The notes below the pieces were generated by a model that was not told the DNA's origin, searched no databases, and saw only the letters and a program-made list of their open reading frames with translations. From the NCBI RefSeq assembly GCF_042654245.1, contig NZ_JBHSGI010000005.1, positions 496,001 to 560,000 on the forward strand: DNA of 64,000 nt, read 5' to 3'. The DNA comes from Seohaeicola_A nanhaiensis (GTDB taxonomy: Bacteria > Pseudomonadota > Alphaproteobacteria > Rhodobacterales > Rhodobacteraceae). Positions within the stretch are counted from its first letter, which is position 1; every line of letters begins with the position of its first letter. This document shows, in pieces, positions 16,810 to 25,432 of the stretch. Both the position numbers and the translations under genes were made by a program.

Positions 16810-17373
16810 TCATCCGGCAGCGTCGGCGCAGGGCTTCTCGCCCGGCCAATAGAGCCAGCCCGCGCTGCGAAAGGCGCCCCAGACCGGCGCATAGGTCGTG
16901 ACATAGATCCAGTCGCCCACATTCTCGTAGGCAAAGCTGACATAATCGCCCGGTCCGACCTGGCCGATGGCGTGGAACGGCTCGTAATAACCGGCGTAAA
17001 GCGGCGCCGCCGCGCCCGTCCATCCGAGACAGCCCCATTCCCCTTCGGTGCGGATCGGCAGAACGGTCAGCGCCTTGCGAAAAGCCATGTCCGGCATGTC
17101 CATCCAGGTGCGGTTCGTATCGACCTGGCAGCCGTGCTGCGCCTCGAGCGCGCGGATGCGCGCAACCTGCGCCTGGGCCGCCGGATCGAGCGAGATCTGG
17201 GTGCCAGTGCAGTCCGAATTGTCGAACAGCGCCGCGCCGAGCGGCGAGGAAAAGCAATAGCCGGCCCGGTCCATGATCAGGTTGCGGGTAAACCAGATGT
17301 CTTCACAGCCCGACTCGGCCATCAGCGGGCCGGGCAGAAACAGCAGGGTCAAGGCAAGCAAGCGCATGGCCAA
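16810..17373 (-). CDS. Secreted DUF4453 domain protein
   Basis: 187-aa exported protein. The signal peptide is MRLLALTLLFLPGPLMAES (the ATG at codon 3 is an equally good start). The mature part begins CEDIWFTRNLIMDRAGYCFSSPLG, a YARHG-like block found in DUF4453 proteins of Rhodobacteraceae, and ends with an SH3-like segment (VGDWIYVTTYAPVWGAF). Several conserved cysteines suggest disulfides in the periplasm. Function unknown. Confidence 0.75.
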   Translation of the reverse strand: MAMRLLALTLLFLPGPLMAESGCEDIWFTRNLIMDRAGYCFSSPLGAALFDNSDCTGTQISLDPAAQAQVARIRALEAQHGCQVDTNRTWMDMPDMAFRKALTVLPIRTEGEWGCLGWTGAAAPLYAGYYEPFHAIGQVGPGDYVSFAYENVGDWIYVTTYAPVWGAFRSAGWLYWPGEKPCADAAG

Positions 17374-17398
17374 AGTGTTGCCACGCCGCGCGCTTGCG

Positions 17399-17848
17399 TC
17401 AAGCGTTACCGTACAGTTGCGCTGCGCGGGTCTCGAAGGCCCGCACGATGCGCGTCATCGCCTCGTTGAAAACGACGCCGATCACCTTTTGCAGGATGGC
17501 GTTGCGGAATTCGAAATCGACATCGAAGGCAACCCTGCAGCCGCCCGTCTCGGGCGCGAAATCCCACCGCGACTTCAGATACTTGAACGGCCCGTCGAGA
17601 TATTCCGTATCGATCCGCAGATCCTTGGGCCAGAGCGTCACCCGGCTGCCGAACCGCTCGCGGAACACCTTGAAGGAAATCACCAGGTCCGCCTCCATCA
17701 CCTCGCGCTCCTCTTCCGCGCGGGTCGAGCGGATGCGCGCGGCGGCGCACCAGGGCAGGAATTCAGGGTATTTCGCGACATCAGCCACCAGGTCGTACAT
17801 CTGTTCCGGCGTATAGGGCAGATGGCGGGTTTCGGCGTGGCGGGTCAT
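17399..17848 (-). CDS. RatA/COQ10-like START-fold protein
   Basis: 149-aa protein of the ubiquinone-binding COQ10/RatA family with a START-like hydrophobic cavity. Typical motifs: HLPYTPEQMYDLVADVAKYPEFLPWC at the N-terminus and VAFDVDFEFRNAILQKVIG near the C-terminus. Often labelled a ribosome-association toxin after E. coli RatA, but the eukaryotic homologue acts as a ubiquinone chaperone, which may fit better here. The start at 17848 is chosen over 17887 because it matches the family N-terminus. Confidence 0.85.
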   Translation of the reverse strand: MTRHAETRHLPYTPEQMYDLVADVAKYPEFLPWCAAARIRSTRAEEEREVMEADLVISFKVFRERFGSRVTLWPKDLRIDTEYLDGPFKYLKSRWDFAPETGGCRVAFDVDFEFRNAILQKVIGVVFNEAMTRIVRAFETRAAQLYGNA

Positions 17849-17922
17849 GGGCGGCAGCGTTTTCTTTCCGTGACAGTGGCGCGTCATCTCCTATGATCGC
17901 GCCAAAAGATCAAGGGGACGAT

Positions 17923-18462
17923 ATGCCGGACAGGGCTTATGTGATCGACGAGATGATCTCGGCAAAGGCGATTGCCGCACGGATCGAGGCGCTGAGCCGG
18001 GACATCAAGGCGGAATTCGCCGGCACCGACAAGCTGGTCGTGGTGGGCCTGCTGCGCGGCAGTTTCGTCTTCATTGCCGACCTCGTGCGCGAGCTGGATC
18101 TTCCGATCGAGGTCGATTTTCTCGAGGCCTCGTCTTACGGCAACGCGACGGAAAGCAGCCGCGAGGTGCGTATCCTCAAGGACCTGCGCGGCGCGATCGA
18201 AGGACGCGACGTGCTGGTCGTCGAGGATATCGTGGATACGGGACATACCCTCAAGCATGTGCTGGCGCTGCTGAAAAGCCGCAAACCGCGCAAACTGAAA
18301 TCCATCGCCCTGCTCGACAAGCCGTCGCGGCGCGAGGCCGACGTTCGGGCTGACTGGATCGGCTTCGAAATCCCCGACGAATTCGTCGTCGGCTATGGCA
18401 TCGACTTCGCGCAGCGCAACCGCAACCTCGCCCATATCGGCAAGGTGCGCTTTACCGAGTGA
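17923..18462 (+). CDS. hpt: Hypoxanthine phosphoribosyltransferase
   Basis: Purine salvage enzyme (179 aa) making IMP or GMP from hypoxanthine or guanine and PRPP. It has LLRGSFVFIADL for the first loop, the PRPP-binding motif VLVVEDIVDTGHT, and DFVVGYGID-type C-terminal segment (EFVVGYGIDFAQRNRNL). The ATG at 17923 has a strong AAGGGGA Shine-Dalgarno at 17912-17918; the in-frame ATG at 17893 lacks one. Confidence 0.94.
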   Translation: MPDRAYVIDEMISAKAIAARIEALSRDIKAEFAGTDKLVVVGLLRGSFVFIADLVRELDLPIEVDFLEASSYGNATESSREVRILKDLRGAIEGRDVLVVEDIVDTGHTLKHVLALLKSRKPRKLKSIALLDKPSRREADVRADWIGFEIPDEFVVGYGIDFAQRNRNLAHIGKVRFTE

Positions 18463-18498
18463 CAAGGGACGGGTTTTCCCGGCACGCAAAACTTACCA

Positions 18499-18543
18499 AA
18501 ATCCTTGCAGGATTTCGTGGTGACCCCATCTCGGTCACCTTTA
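18499..18543 (+). terminator. Terminator-like hairpins after hpt
   Basis: Two perfect stems follow hpt: AAATCCT-tgc-AGGATTT (18499-18515) and GGTGACC-ccatctc-GGTCACC (18519-18539), the second followed by TTTA. They probably end the hpt transcript ahead of typA. Confidence 0.5.
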
Positions 18544-18616
18544 CGGCCTAGGGGGCTGGCGTTTTCTGCGCCTGCACTGTATGCGCCGCGCAACACATCC
18601 CACAAAAGGCCGAACC

Positions 18617-20437
18617 ATGGATCTGCGCAACATCGCGATCATCGCACACGTCGACCACGGCAAGACCACCCTGGTCGATGCCATGCTCAAGCAATCCGGC
18701 GCGTTCCGGGAAAACCAGGCCGTCGCCGAACGGGCGATGGATTCCAACGACCTCGAACGTGAACGCGGCATCACCATTCTGGCCAAGGCGACCTCGGTCG
18801 AATGGAAGGGTGTGCGCATCAATATCGTCGACACGCCCGGCCACGCCGATTTCGGCGGCGAGGTGGAGCGCATCCTGTCGATGGTCGATGGCGTCGTCCT
18901 TCTGGTGGACGCGGCCGAAGGCCCGATGCCCCAGACCAAATTCGTCACCTCCAAGGCACTGGCCCTGGGCCTGCGCCCCATCGTCGTGCTGAACAAGGTC
19001 GACAAGCCCGATGCCGAGCCCGACCGGGCGCTGGACGAATGTTTCGACCTTTTCGCCAACCTCGGCGCCAACGACCAGCAGCTTGATTTTCCGCATCTCT
19101 ACGCCTCCGGCCGTGCCGGCTGGGCCGATGACTCGCTGGAAGGTGCGCGCAAGGACCTGTCGGCCCTGTTCGACCTGATCCTTGAACATGTGCCTGCACC
19201 GTCGCAGGTCGCCCGACGGGACGAGCCCTTCTCGATGCTGGCGACCACGCTGGCCGCCGACCCCTTCATCGGTCGGATCCTGACCGGACGTGTCGAGACC
19301 GGCACGCTGCGCGCTGGCGCCAGCGTCAAGGCGCTCGGCCGGGACGGCGAGATCATCGAGACCTTCCGGGTCTCCAAGATCCTCGCCTTCCGCGGCTTGT
19401 CGCAAAGCGCCATCGACGTCGCCGAGGCCGGCGATATCGTCACTCTTGCCGGCATGAGCAAGGCGACCGTGGCCGATACCATCGCCGCCCCCGAGATCAC
19501 CGTGCCGATCCCGGCCCAGCCGATCGACCCGCCGACCATCACCGTGACCTTCGGCATCAATGATTCGCCGCTGGCGGGACGGGACGGCAAGAAGGTGCAG
19601 TCGCGGGTGATCCGCGACCGGCTGATGAAGGAATCGGAAAGCAACGTCGCCATCCACGTCGCCGACACCCCCGGCGGCGAGGCGTTCGAAGTTTCGGGCC
19701 GCGGCGAACTTCAGATGGGCGTGTTGATCGAAAACATGCGCCGCGAAGGCTTCGAGTTGTCGATCTCGCGCCCGCAGGTGATCCTTCGCGACGAGGGCGG
19801 CCAGCGGATGGAGCCCATCGAGGAAGTCACCATTGACGTCGACGACGACTATTCGGGCGTGGTGATCGAAAAGATCACCGGCACCCGCAAGGGCGAACTG
19901 GTCGAGATGAAGCCCGCGGGCGTCGGCAAGACGCGGATCATCGCGCTGGTCCCGTCCCGTGGACTGATCGGCTATCACGGCGAATTCCTGACCGACACGC
20001 GTGGCACCGGCGTTCTGAACCGCGTCTTCCACAGCTGGGCGCCCTACAAGGGCGCCATCCCGGGCCGCCGTGCGGGCGTGCTGATCTCGATGGAGAACGG
20101 CGTTTCGGTGGCCTATGCGCTCTGGAACCTGGAAGAGCGTGGCCGGCTGTTCATCGGCGCGCAGGAACAGATCTACGAGGGCATGATCATCGGCGAGCAT
20201 TCGCGCGACAACGATCTGGAAGTGAACCCGCTCAAGGGCAAGAAGCTGACCAACATCCGCGCCTCGGGCACGGACGAGGCAGTGCGCCTGACGACGCCGA
20301 TCACCATGACGCTGGAACAGGCCATCGCCTATATCGACGACGACGAACTGGTCGAGGTCACGCCGAACTCGATCCGGCTGCGCAAGCGTCACCTGGACCC
20401 GCACGAACGCAAGCGGGCGTCCAAGGCAGCGTCCTGA
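18617..20437 (+). CDS. typA: Ribosome-associated GTPase TypA/BipA
   Basis: Translational GTPase (606 aa) involved in 50S assembly at low temperature and in stress. G1 AHVDHGKTT near residue 10-18, switch I ERGITI, G3 DTPGHADF, G4 NKVDKPDA; then the EF-G-like domains and the TypA-specific C-terminal domain (VEVTPNSIRLRKRHLDPHERKR). The start at 18617 begins with MDLRNIAIIAHVDHG. Monocistronic, with its own terminator at 20447. Confidence 0.97.
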   Translation: MDLRNIAIIAHVDHGKTTLVDAMLKQSGAFRENQAVAERAMDSNDLERERGITILAKATSVEWKGVRINIVDTPGHADFGGEVERILSMVDGVVLLVDAAEGPMPQTKFVTSKALALGLRPIVVLNKVDKPDAEPDRALDECFDLFANLGANDQQLDFPHLYASGRAGWADDSLEGARKDLSALFDLILEHVPAPSQVARRDEPFSMLATTLAADPFIGRILTGRVETGTLRAGASVKALGRDGEIIETFRVSKILAFRGLSQSAIDVAEAGDIVTLAGMSKATVADTIAAPEITVPIPAQPIDPPTITVTFGINDSPLAGRDGKKVQSRVIRDRLMKESESNVAIHVADTPGGEAFEVSGRGELQMGVLIENMRREGFELSISRPQVILRDEGGQRMEPIEEVTIDVDDDYSGVVIEKITGTRKGELVEMKPAGVGKTRIIALVPSRGLIGYHGEFLTDTRGTGVLNRVFHSWAPYKGAIPGRRAGVLISMENGVSVAYALWNLEERGRLFIGAQEQIYEGMIIGEHSRDNDLEVNPLKGKKLTNIRASGTDEAVRLTTPITMTLEQAIAYIDDDELVEVTPNSIRLRKRHLDPHERKRASKAAS

Positions 20438-20446
20438 CAAGACAAC

Positions 20447-20478
20447 AGGCCGGGGCATCGACCCCGGCCTTTCTCTTT
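20447..20478. terminator. Bidirectional intrinsic terminator, typA / DUF1330
   Basis: AGGCCGGGG-catcga-CCCCGGCCT (20447-20470), a perfect 9-bp GC stem followed on the plus strand by TTCTCTTT. It lies between convergent gene ends and can serve both. Confidence 0.85.
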
Positions 20479-20495
20479 AGCCCGCCTGCGGCTAT

Positions 20496-20783
20496 TTACT
20501 CGCTGGTCTCGACGATCATCAGTTCACGCTCGGACGCGCCGCGGGCATGGTTCAACGCCGCCTGATACGTCTCTGACTTGTAACAGGCTTCCGCCGCCTC
20601 GACCGACGGGAAGGTCGCCACGACGTTACGCGGCCGCGCTCGGCCTTCGAGCTGAACAAAACGCCCGCCCCGCGCGATGAACTTGCCGCCGTGGGCCGCA
20701 ATCGCCTCGGTCGCGAGTTTGGCGTATTTCGAATATGCCTCGTCATCCGTCACGGTGACATGGGCGATCCAGAGTGCCGGCAT
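20496..20783 (-). CDS. DUF1330 family protein
   Basis: 95-aa protein with the dimeric alpha/beta ferredoxin-like fold of DUF1330: ALWIAHVTVTDDEAYSKYAKLA at the start and VVATFPSVEAAEACYKSETYQ at the back. No enzymatic role is established. The start at 20783 lies one base after the alaS stop and has GGAGGA upstream, so it is translated from the recA-alaS side transcript. Confidence 0.85.
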   Translation of the reverse strand: MPALWIAHVTVTDDEAYSKYAKLATEAIAAHGGKFIARGGRFVQLEGRARPRNVVATFPSVEAAEACYKSETYQAALNHARGASERELMIVETSE

Positions 20784-20784
20784 C

Positions 20785-23430
20785 CTATCCTCCGATGACC
20801 GCTTCGGCGGCCTTGATCGCTGCGTCGGCGTTCGCGGCATCTGCGCCGCCACCTTGCGCCATGTCGGGCCGCCCGCCGCCACCTTTGCCGCCCAGCTTCT
20901 CGACCGCGGCACGCACCAGGTCGACGGCCGAGACCTTGTCGGTCAGGTCGCCAGTGACACCCGCCGCCACGGCGGCCTTGCCGCCGGTATCGGCGATCAA
21001 CAGAACCGCGCCCGACCCCAGCCGCGCCTTGTGCTCGTCGATCAGGGCCGGCAGGTCCTTGCCCGAGACGCCACTCAGCACTTGGGCATGGAAGGCCACG
21101 CCGTTGACCGTTTTCGCTTCGGGGCCGGTCGCGCTGCCGCCCATGGCCAGCTCGCGGCGCAGCTGCGCCACTTCGTTCGTCAGCGCGCGCCGTTCGTCCA
21201 TCAACGCCTTGAGACGGCTCAGCACCTCGTCGCGACCGACCTTCAGCAGCGACTCGACCTCGGCCAGACGCGCATCGCGTGCGCGCAGCTCGCCCAGGGC
21301 CGCCTCGCCGGTCAGCGCCTCGATCCGCCGCACGCCGGCGGAAGAGGCCGATTCGGAGGTCAGGACAAAAGCGCCGATGTCGCCCGTTCGGACAACGTGA
21401 GTGCCGCCGCAAAGCTCCAGCGAATAGGTGTCGCGGTTGGCGCCCTTGCCGGTATCGGCGCGACCCATCGAGACCACGCGCACCTCGTCGCCGTATTTCT
21501 CGCCGAACAGCGCCTGAGCGCCAAGCGCCCGTGCGTCGTCGGGCGACATGATCCGGGTTTCGACCGGCGAATTCTGGCGGATATAGGTGTTCACCTCGCG
21601 CTCGACCCCGTCCAGCTCTTCACGGCTGAGCGCCTTGTTGTGGCTGAAGTCAAAGCGCAGACGGTCGGCCGCGTTGAGCGAGCCGCGTTGTGCGACGTGT
21701 TCGCCCAACGCCTGCCGCAGCGCCTCGTGCAGCAGGTGCGTGGCCGAATGGTTGGCCCGGATCGCCGTTCGCCGGGCGTGATCGACCTCCAGCGTTGCCG
21801 CCTGGCCCTTCGTGATCTGGCCCTCGGTCACTTCCGCGATGTGCACGAAGACGCCCGCCGCCTTCTTGGTGTCGCTCACCCGAGCCAGACCGGTTTCCGT
21901 GCGGATCAGACCGGTGTCGCCGACCTGCCCCCCGCTCTCGGCGTAGAAGGGCGTCTGGTTCAGCGCGATCATCACCGACTGCCCCTCGCCCGCCTTTTCG
22001 ATACGCTCGCCGCCTGAAACCAGCGCCACGATCTGGCCCTCGGCCGTCTCGGTGTCATAGCCCAGGAAATCGGTGGTGCCGGCGGTCTCGGCCACGTCGT
22101 ACCAGACGGTCGATTCCGCCGCCTCGCCCGACCCAGCCCAGGCCGCGCGCGCCTGCGCTTTCTGGGCTGCCATCGCGGCATCAAAACCGGCGGTCGCCAC
22201 GGTCATGCCCTTCTCGCGCAGCGCATCCTGCGTGAGGTCGAGCGGGAAACCATAGGTGTCATACAGCTTGAACGCCGTTTCGCCCGGAAGCTCCTTGCCA
22301 TCCAGCGCCGCGACCTCGTCATCAAGCAGCTTAAGCCCGCGGTCGAGCGTCGCCTTGAAACGGGTTTCCTCCAGCTTCAGCGTTTCCTCGATCAGCGCCT
22401 GGGCGCGGCTGAGTTCCGGATAGGCGGCCCCCATCTGGCGCACGAGCGCGGGGACCAGCCGGTACATCAGCGGATCCTTGGCGCCCAGCAGGTGCGCGTG
22501 ACGCATCGCACGCCGCATGATCCGGCGCAGCACATAGCCGCGCCCGTCGTTGCTTGGCATGACACCATCGGCCATCAGGAAAGAGGTCGACCGCAGGTGG
22601 TCGGCAATCACCCGGTGGTGCACCTTGCCCGGCCCGTCCGGATCGGTCGATGTGGCATTTGCGCTGGCCTCGATCAGCGAGCGGATCAGGTCGGTGGCAT
22701 AGTTGTCGTTCGTGCCCTGCAACAGCGCGGCCACCCGTTCGATCCCCATGCCGGTGTCGATGCTCTGCGCCGCCAGTTCGCGGCGGCTGCCATCCTCGAA
22801 CTGCTCGTATTGCATGAAGACCAGGTTCCAGATCTCGACAAAGCGGTCACCGTCCTCTTCCGGCGTCCCCGGAGGGCCGCCCCAGTATTTGTCGCCGTGG
22901 TCATAGAAGATTTCGGTGCAGGGGCCGCAGGGACCGGTCGGCCCCATCATCCAGAAGTTGTCATTGGTGGCGATGCGGATGATCCGGCTTTCGGGCACGC
23001 CAACCTTCTTCCAGATCTCGGCCGCCTCGTCATCGGTGTGATAGACGGTGACATAAAGCCGGCTCTTGTCGATGCCGAAATCCTTGGTGATCAGCTCCCA
23101 GGCGAAGGGGATCGCTTCGGACTTGAAATAATCCCCGAACGAGAAGTTCCCGAGCATCTCGAAGAAGGTGTGATGGCGCGCGGTATAGCCGACGTTGTCG
23201 AGGTCATTGTGCTTGCCCCCGGCGCGCACGCACTTCTGCGCCGTGGTCGCACGCTTGTAGTCGCGTGTCTCCACCCCGGTGAACAGGTTCTTGAACTGCA
23301 CCATGCCGGAGTTGGTGAACATCAGCGTCGGGTCGTTGCGCGGCACCAGCGGGCTGCTGGCCACGACCCGGTGACCCTGGCGTTCAAAATAGCCAAGGAA
23401 GGTGGACCGGATGTCGTTCAGGGTGATCAT
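20785..23430 (-). CDS. alaS: Alanyl-tRNA synthetase
   Basis: Class II synthetase (881 aa, usual length). Motif 1 RHHTFFEMLGNFSFGDYFK, motif 2/3 region with GYVLRRIMRRAMRH, the editing domain zinc ligands HSATHLLHEAL and LCGGTHVVRTGDIG, and the C-terminal DHHA1 domain. The start at 23430 (MITLNDIRSTFLGYF) fits the family; the longer frame adds unrelated residues. Same order as in many alphaproteobacteria, recA then alaS. Confidence 0.97.
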   Translation of the reverse strand: MITLNDIRSTFLGYFERQGHRVVASSPLVPRNDPTLMFTNSGMVQFKNLFTGVETRDYKRATTAQKCVRAGGKHNDLDNVGYTARHHTFFEMLGNFSFGDYFKSEAIPFAWELITKDFGIDKSRLYVTVYHTDDEAAEIWKKVGVPESRIIRIATNDNFWMMGPTGPCGPCTEIFYDHGDKYWGGPPGTPEEDGDRFVEIWNLVFMQYEQFEDGSRRELAAQSIDTGMGIERVAALLQGTNDNYATDLIRSLIEASANATSTDPDGPGKVHHRVIADHLRSTSFLMADGVMPSNDGRGYVLRRIMRRAMRHAHLLGAKDPLMYRLVPALVRQMGAAYPELSRAQALIEETLKLEETRFKATLDRGLKLLDDEVAALDGKELPGETAFKLYDTYGFPLDLTQDALREKGMTVATAGFDAAMAAQKAQARAAWAGSGEAAESTVWYDVAETAGTTDFLGYDTETAEGQIVALVSGGERIEKAGEGQSVMIALNQTPFYAESGGQVGDTGLIRTETGLARVSDTKKAAGVFVHIAEVTEGQITKGQAATLEVDHARRTAIRANHSATHLLHEALRQALGEHVAQRGSLNAADRLRFDFSHNKALSREELDGVEREVNTYIRQNSPVETRIMSPDDARALGAQALFGEKYGDEVRVVSMGRADTGKGANRDTYSLELCGGTHVVRTGDIGAFVLTSESASSAGVRRIEALTGEAALGELRARDARLAEVESLLKVGRDEVLSRLKALMDERRALTNEVAQLRRELAMGGSATGPEAKTVNGVAFHAQVLSGVSGKDLPALIDEHKARLGSGAVLLIADTGGKAAVAAGVTGDLTDKVSAVDLVRAAVEKLGGKGGGGRPDMAQGGGADAANADAAIKAAEAVIGG

Positions 23431-23522
23431 TTGGCTCGGGCTCTGGATTGCGGGTTGGTGTGGTTTATCCCCCCGCCCCGGCCCTGTCCACAGGCAGGCG
23501 CGGCAACCTCGCAAAACGCAGC

Positions 23523-23544
23523 GGGCAGGCCCCGAGGCCTGCCC
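23523..23544 (-). terminator. recA terminator hairpin
   Basis: GGGCAGGCC-ccga-GGCCTGCCC, a perfect 9-bp stem 31 bases after recA, followed on the minus strand by GCTGCGTTTTG. Read-through into alaS may still occur. Confidence 0.65.
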
Positions 23545-23574
23545 TTCGCGTCACGCCGGCATGTGCGGAGCCTG

Positions 23575-24648
23575 TCAGGCCTCCATCACGTCTTCGTCCG
23601 CATCCTCGGGCCCGCCCATCATGTCGAAGTCGAGCCCGTGGCTGGCACGGATCTTGTCCTCGATCTCGTTTGCGATCGCCGGATTGTCGCGCAGGAACTG
23701 CTTGGCGTTCTCCCGGCCCTGGCCAATGCGTTCATCGCCATAGGAATACCAGGCGCCGGATTTGTTGACCACGCCGGCGATCACGCCGAGGTCGAGCAGT
23801 TCACCGGTCTTGGAGATGCCATCGCCATACATGATGTCGAAATCGACCTGCTTGAACGGCGCGGCAACCTTGTTCTTGACCACCCGCACGCGGGTTGCGT
23901 TTCCGACAACCTCGTCGCGGTCCTTGACCGAGCCGATGCGGCGGATGTCAAGCCGCACGGAGGAATAGAACTTGAGCGCGTTGCCGCCCGTGGTCGTTTC
24001 GGGGCTGCCGAACATGACGCCGATCTTCATCCGGATCTGGTTGATGAAGATCACCATGCAATGCGACTTGCTGATCGAGCCGGTCAGCTTGCGCATCGCC
24101 TTGCTCATCAGACGCGCCTGCACGCCGACGCTCGAATCGGCCATGTCGCCCTCGAGTTCGGACTTCGGCGTGAGCGCGGCAACGGAATCGACGATCACCA
24201 TGTTGACCGCGCCCGAGCGCACCAGCGTATCGGTGATCTCCAGCGCCTGCTCGCCCGTATCGGGCTGAGAAATCAGCAATTCGTCGATATCGACGCCCAG
24301 CCTCTTGGCATATTGCGGATCGAGCGCGTGCTCGGCATCGACGAAAGCGCAGACGCCACCCTTTTTCTGCTGTTCCGCGATGCAGTGCAGCGTCAGCGTC
24401 GTCTTGCCCGAACTCTCCGGACCGTAGATTTCGATGATCCGCCCCATCGGCAGGCCGCCAATCCCCAGCGCGATGTCGAGCCCCAGCGAGCCCGTCGAAC
24501 TGGCCTCGATCTCCTGGATTGCGCCCGGCGCGCCCAGCTTCATGATCGAGCCCTTGCCGAACTGCCGTTCGATCTGCGCCAGAGCGCTGTCGAGAGCCTT
24601 CTGCTTGTCGGAATTCTTCCGGTTGTCCATCGAGAGTAGATCCGCCAT
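23575..24648 (-). CDS. recA: Recombinase RecA
   Basis: ATP-dependent strand-exchange protein and LexA co-protease (357 aa). Walker A GPESSGKTT, the loops DSVAALTPKSELEGDMAD and QIRMKIGVMFGSPETTTGGNALK-type DNA-binding loop 2, and an acidic C-terminus. The start at 24648 (MADLLSMDNRKNSDKQKALD) is chosen; an SOS box sits 54 bases upstream. Confidence 0.98.
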   Translation of the reverse strand: MADLLSMDNRKNSDKQKALDSALAQIERQFGKGSIMKLGAPGAIQEIEASSTGSLGLDIALGIGGLPMGRIIEIYGPESSGKTTLTLHCIAEQQKKGGVCAFVDAEHALDPQYAKRLGVDIDELLISQPDTGEQALEITDTLVRSGAVNMVIVDSVAALTPKSELEGDMADSSVGVQARLMSKAMRKLTGSISKSHCMVIFINQIRMKIGVMFGSPETTTGGNALKFYSSVRLDIRRIGSVKDRDEVVGNATRVRVVKNKVAAPFKQVDFDIMYGDGISKTGELLDLGVIAGVVNKSGAWYSYGDERIGQGRENAKQFLRDNPAIANEIEDKIRASHGLDFDMMGGPEDADEDVMEA

Positions 24649-24701
24649 GTCCTGTTCCGTCCTTATTGTCATACCCCGCGCGGGGCGGCAATCGCTGCTT
24701 T

Positions 24702-24716
24702 GTTCGCCTCTTGTTC
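24702..24716. promoter_or_regulatory. SOS (LexA) box of recA
   Basis: GTTCGCCTCTTGTTC fits exactly the alphaproteobacterial LexA consensus GTTC-N7-GTTC and lies in the recA promoter region. Confidence 0.9.
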
Positions 24717-24827
24717 CAATTAGGACCAAAAGGAGAACATTTCAATCGAAATCTTCCCGTCGCCACTCTTGCGCGTCGAGGTTAAGAAGTGGTGTACATC
24801 CGCGGGTCAGCGGAAAAATGCGGAAGG

Positions 24828-25430
24828 ATGGCCGAATTGCTGGTTTTTTTTGCCGAACGGCTGGTGTTCTTGTCGGTGCCCAAGACCGGCACCACCGCCT
24901 ATGAGAACGCGTTGAAGGCGCGCGCCGACATCGCTGTGACGAACCCGCCCGAACTCAAGCACGCGCCCGTCTACCGCTACAACCGCTTCTTCCGCCCGAT
25001 GTTCGAGAAGGCCTGCAAGGTCGAGATGGAGACCCTGGCGGTGATGCGCGAACCGATCAGCTGGCTGGGCAGCTGGTACCGCTATCGCCGCCGGCCCTTC
25101 ATGCAGGGCAAGCCGAATTCCACCGATGCGGTCAGCTTCGACGATTTCGTCTCGGCCTATGCCCAGGGCATGCCGCCCGGTTTCGCCGATGTCGGCAGCC
25201 AGGCCCGCTTTCTGGAGAGCCGGCCGAATGGCACCGGCGTCACCCATCTGTTCCGCTACGAGACGCCCGAGCGTCTGGATGCCTTTCTGGAAGACCGCCT
25301 CGGCGTTCGCCCCGAAACCCGGCGCGAGAATGTCTCACCGGTCATGGACCTGACACTGTCGCCGCGGACCGAATCCAAGCTGCGCCGCAAATGCGCCGCG
25401 GAATTCGCTCTCTACGACTCGATCCCCTGA
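24828..25430 (+). CDS. Sulfotransferase-like P-loop protein
   Basis: About 200 aa. The N-terminus contains a sulfotransferase-type phosphosulfate loop, LVFLSVPKTGTTAYENAL, followed by VMREPISWLGSWYRYR, like the 3'-phosphate binding segment of sulfotransferases. Homologues in Rhodobacteraceae are frequently labelled gamma-glutamyl kinase, but nothing here resembles an amino-acid kinase. Start uncertain: ATG at 24828, or TTG at 24837 with GGAAGG at a better distance. It is divergent from recA; substrate unknown. Confidence 0.7.
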   Translation: MAELLVFFAERLVFLSVPKTGTTAYENALKARADIAVTNPPELKHAPVYRYNRFFRPMFEKACKVEMETLAVMREPISWLGSWYRYRRRPFMQGKPNSTDAVSFDDFVSAYAQGMPPGFADVGSQARFLESRPNGTGVTHLFRYETPERLDAFLEDRLGVRPETRRENVSPVMDLTLSPRTESKLRRKCAAEFALYDSIP

Positions 25431-25432
25431 GG

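Noticed and set aside
24828..25430. Gamma-glutamyl kinase (ProB)
   Set aside because: No amino-acid kinase or PUA motifs; the P-loop is of sulfotransferase type.
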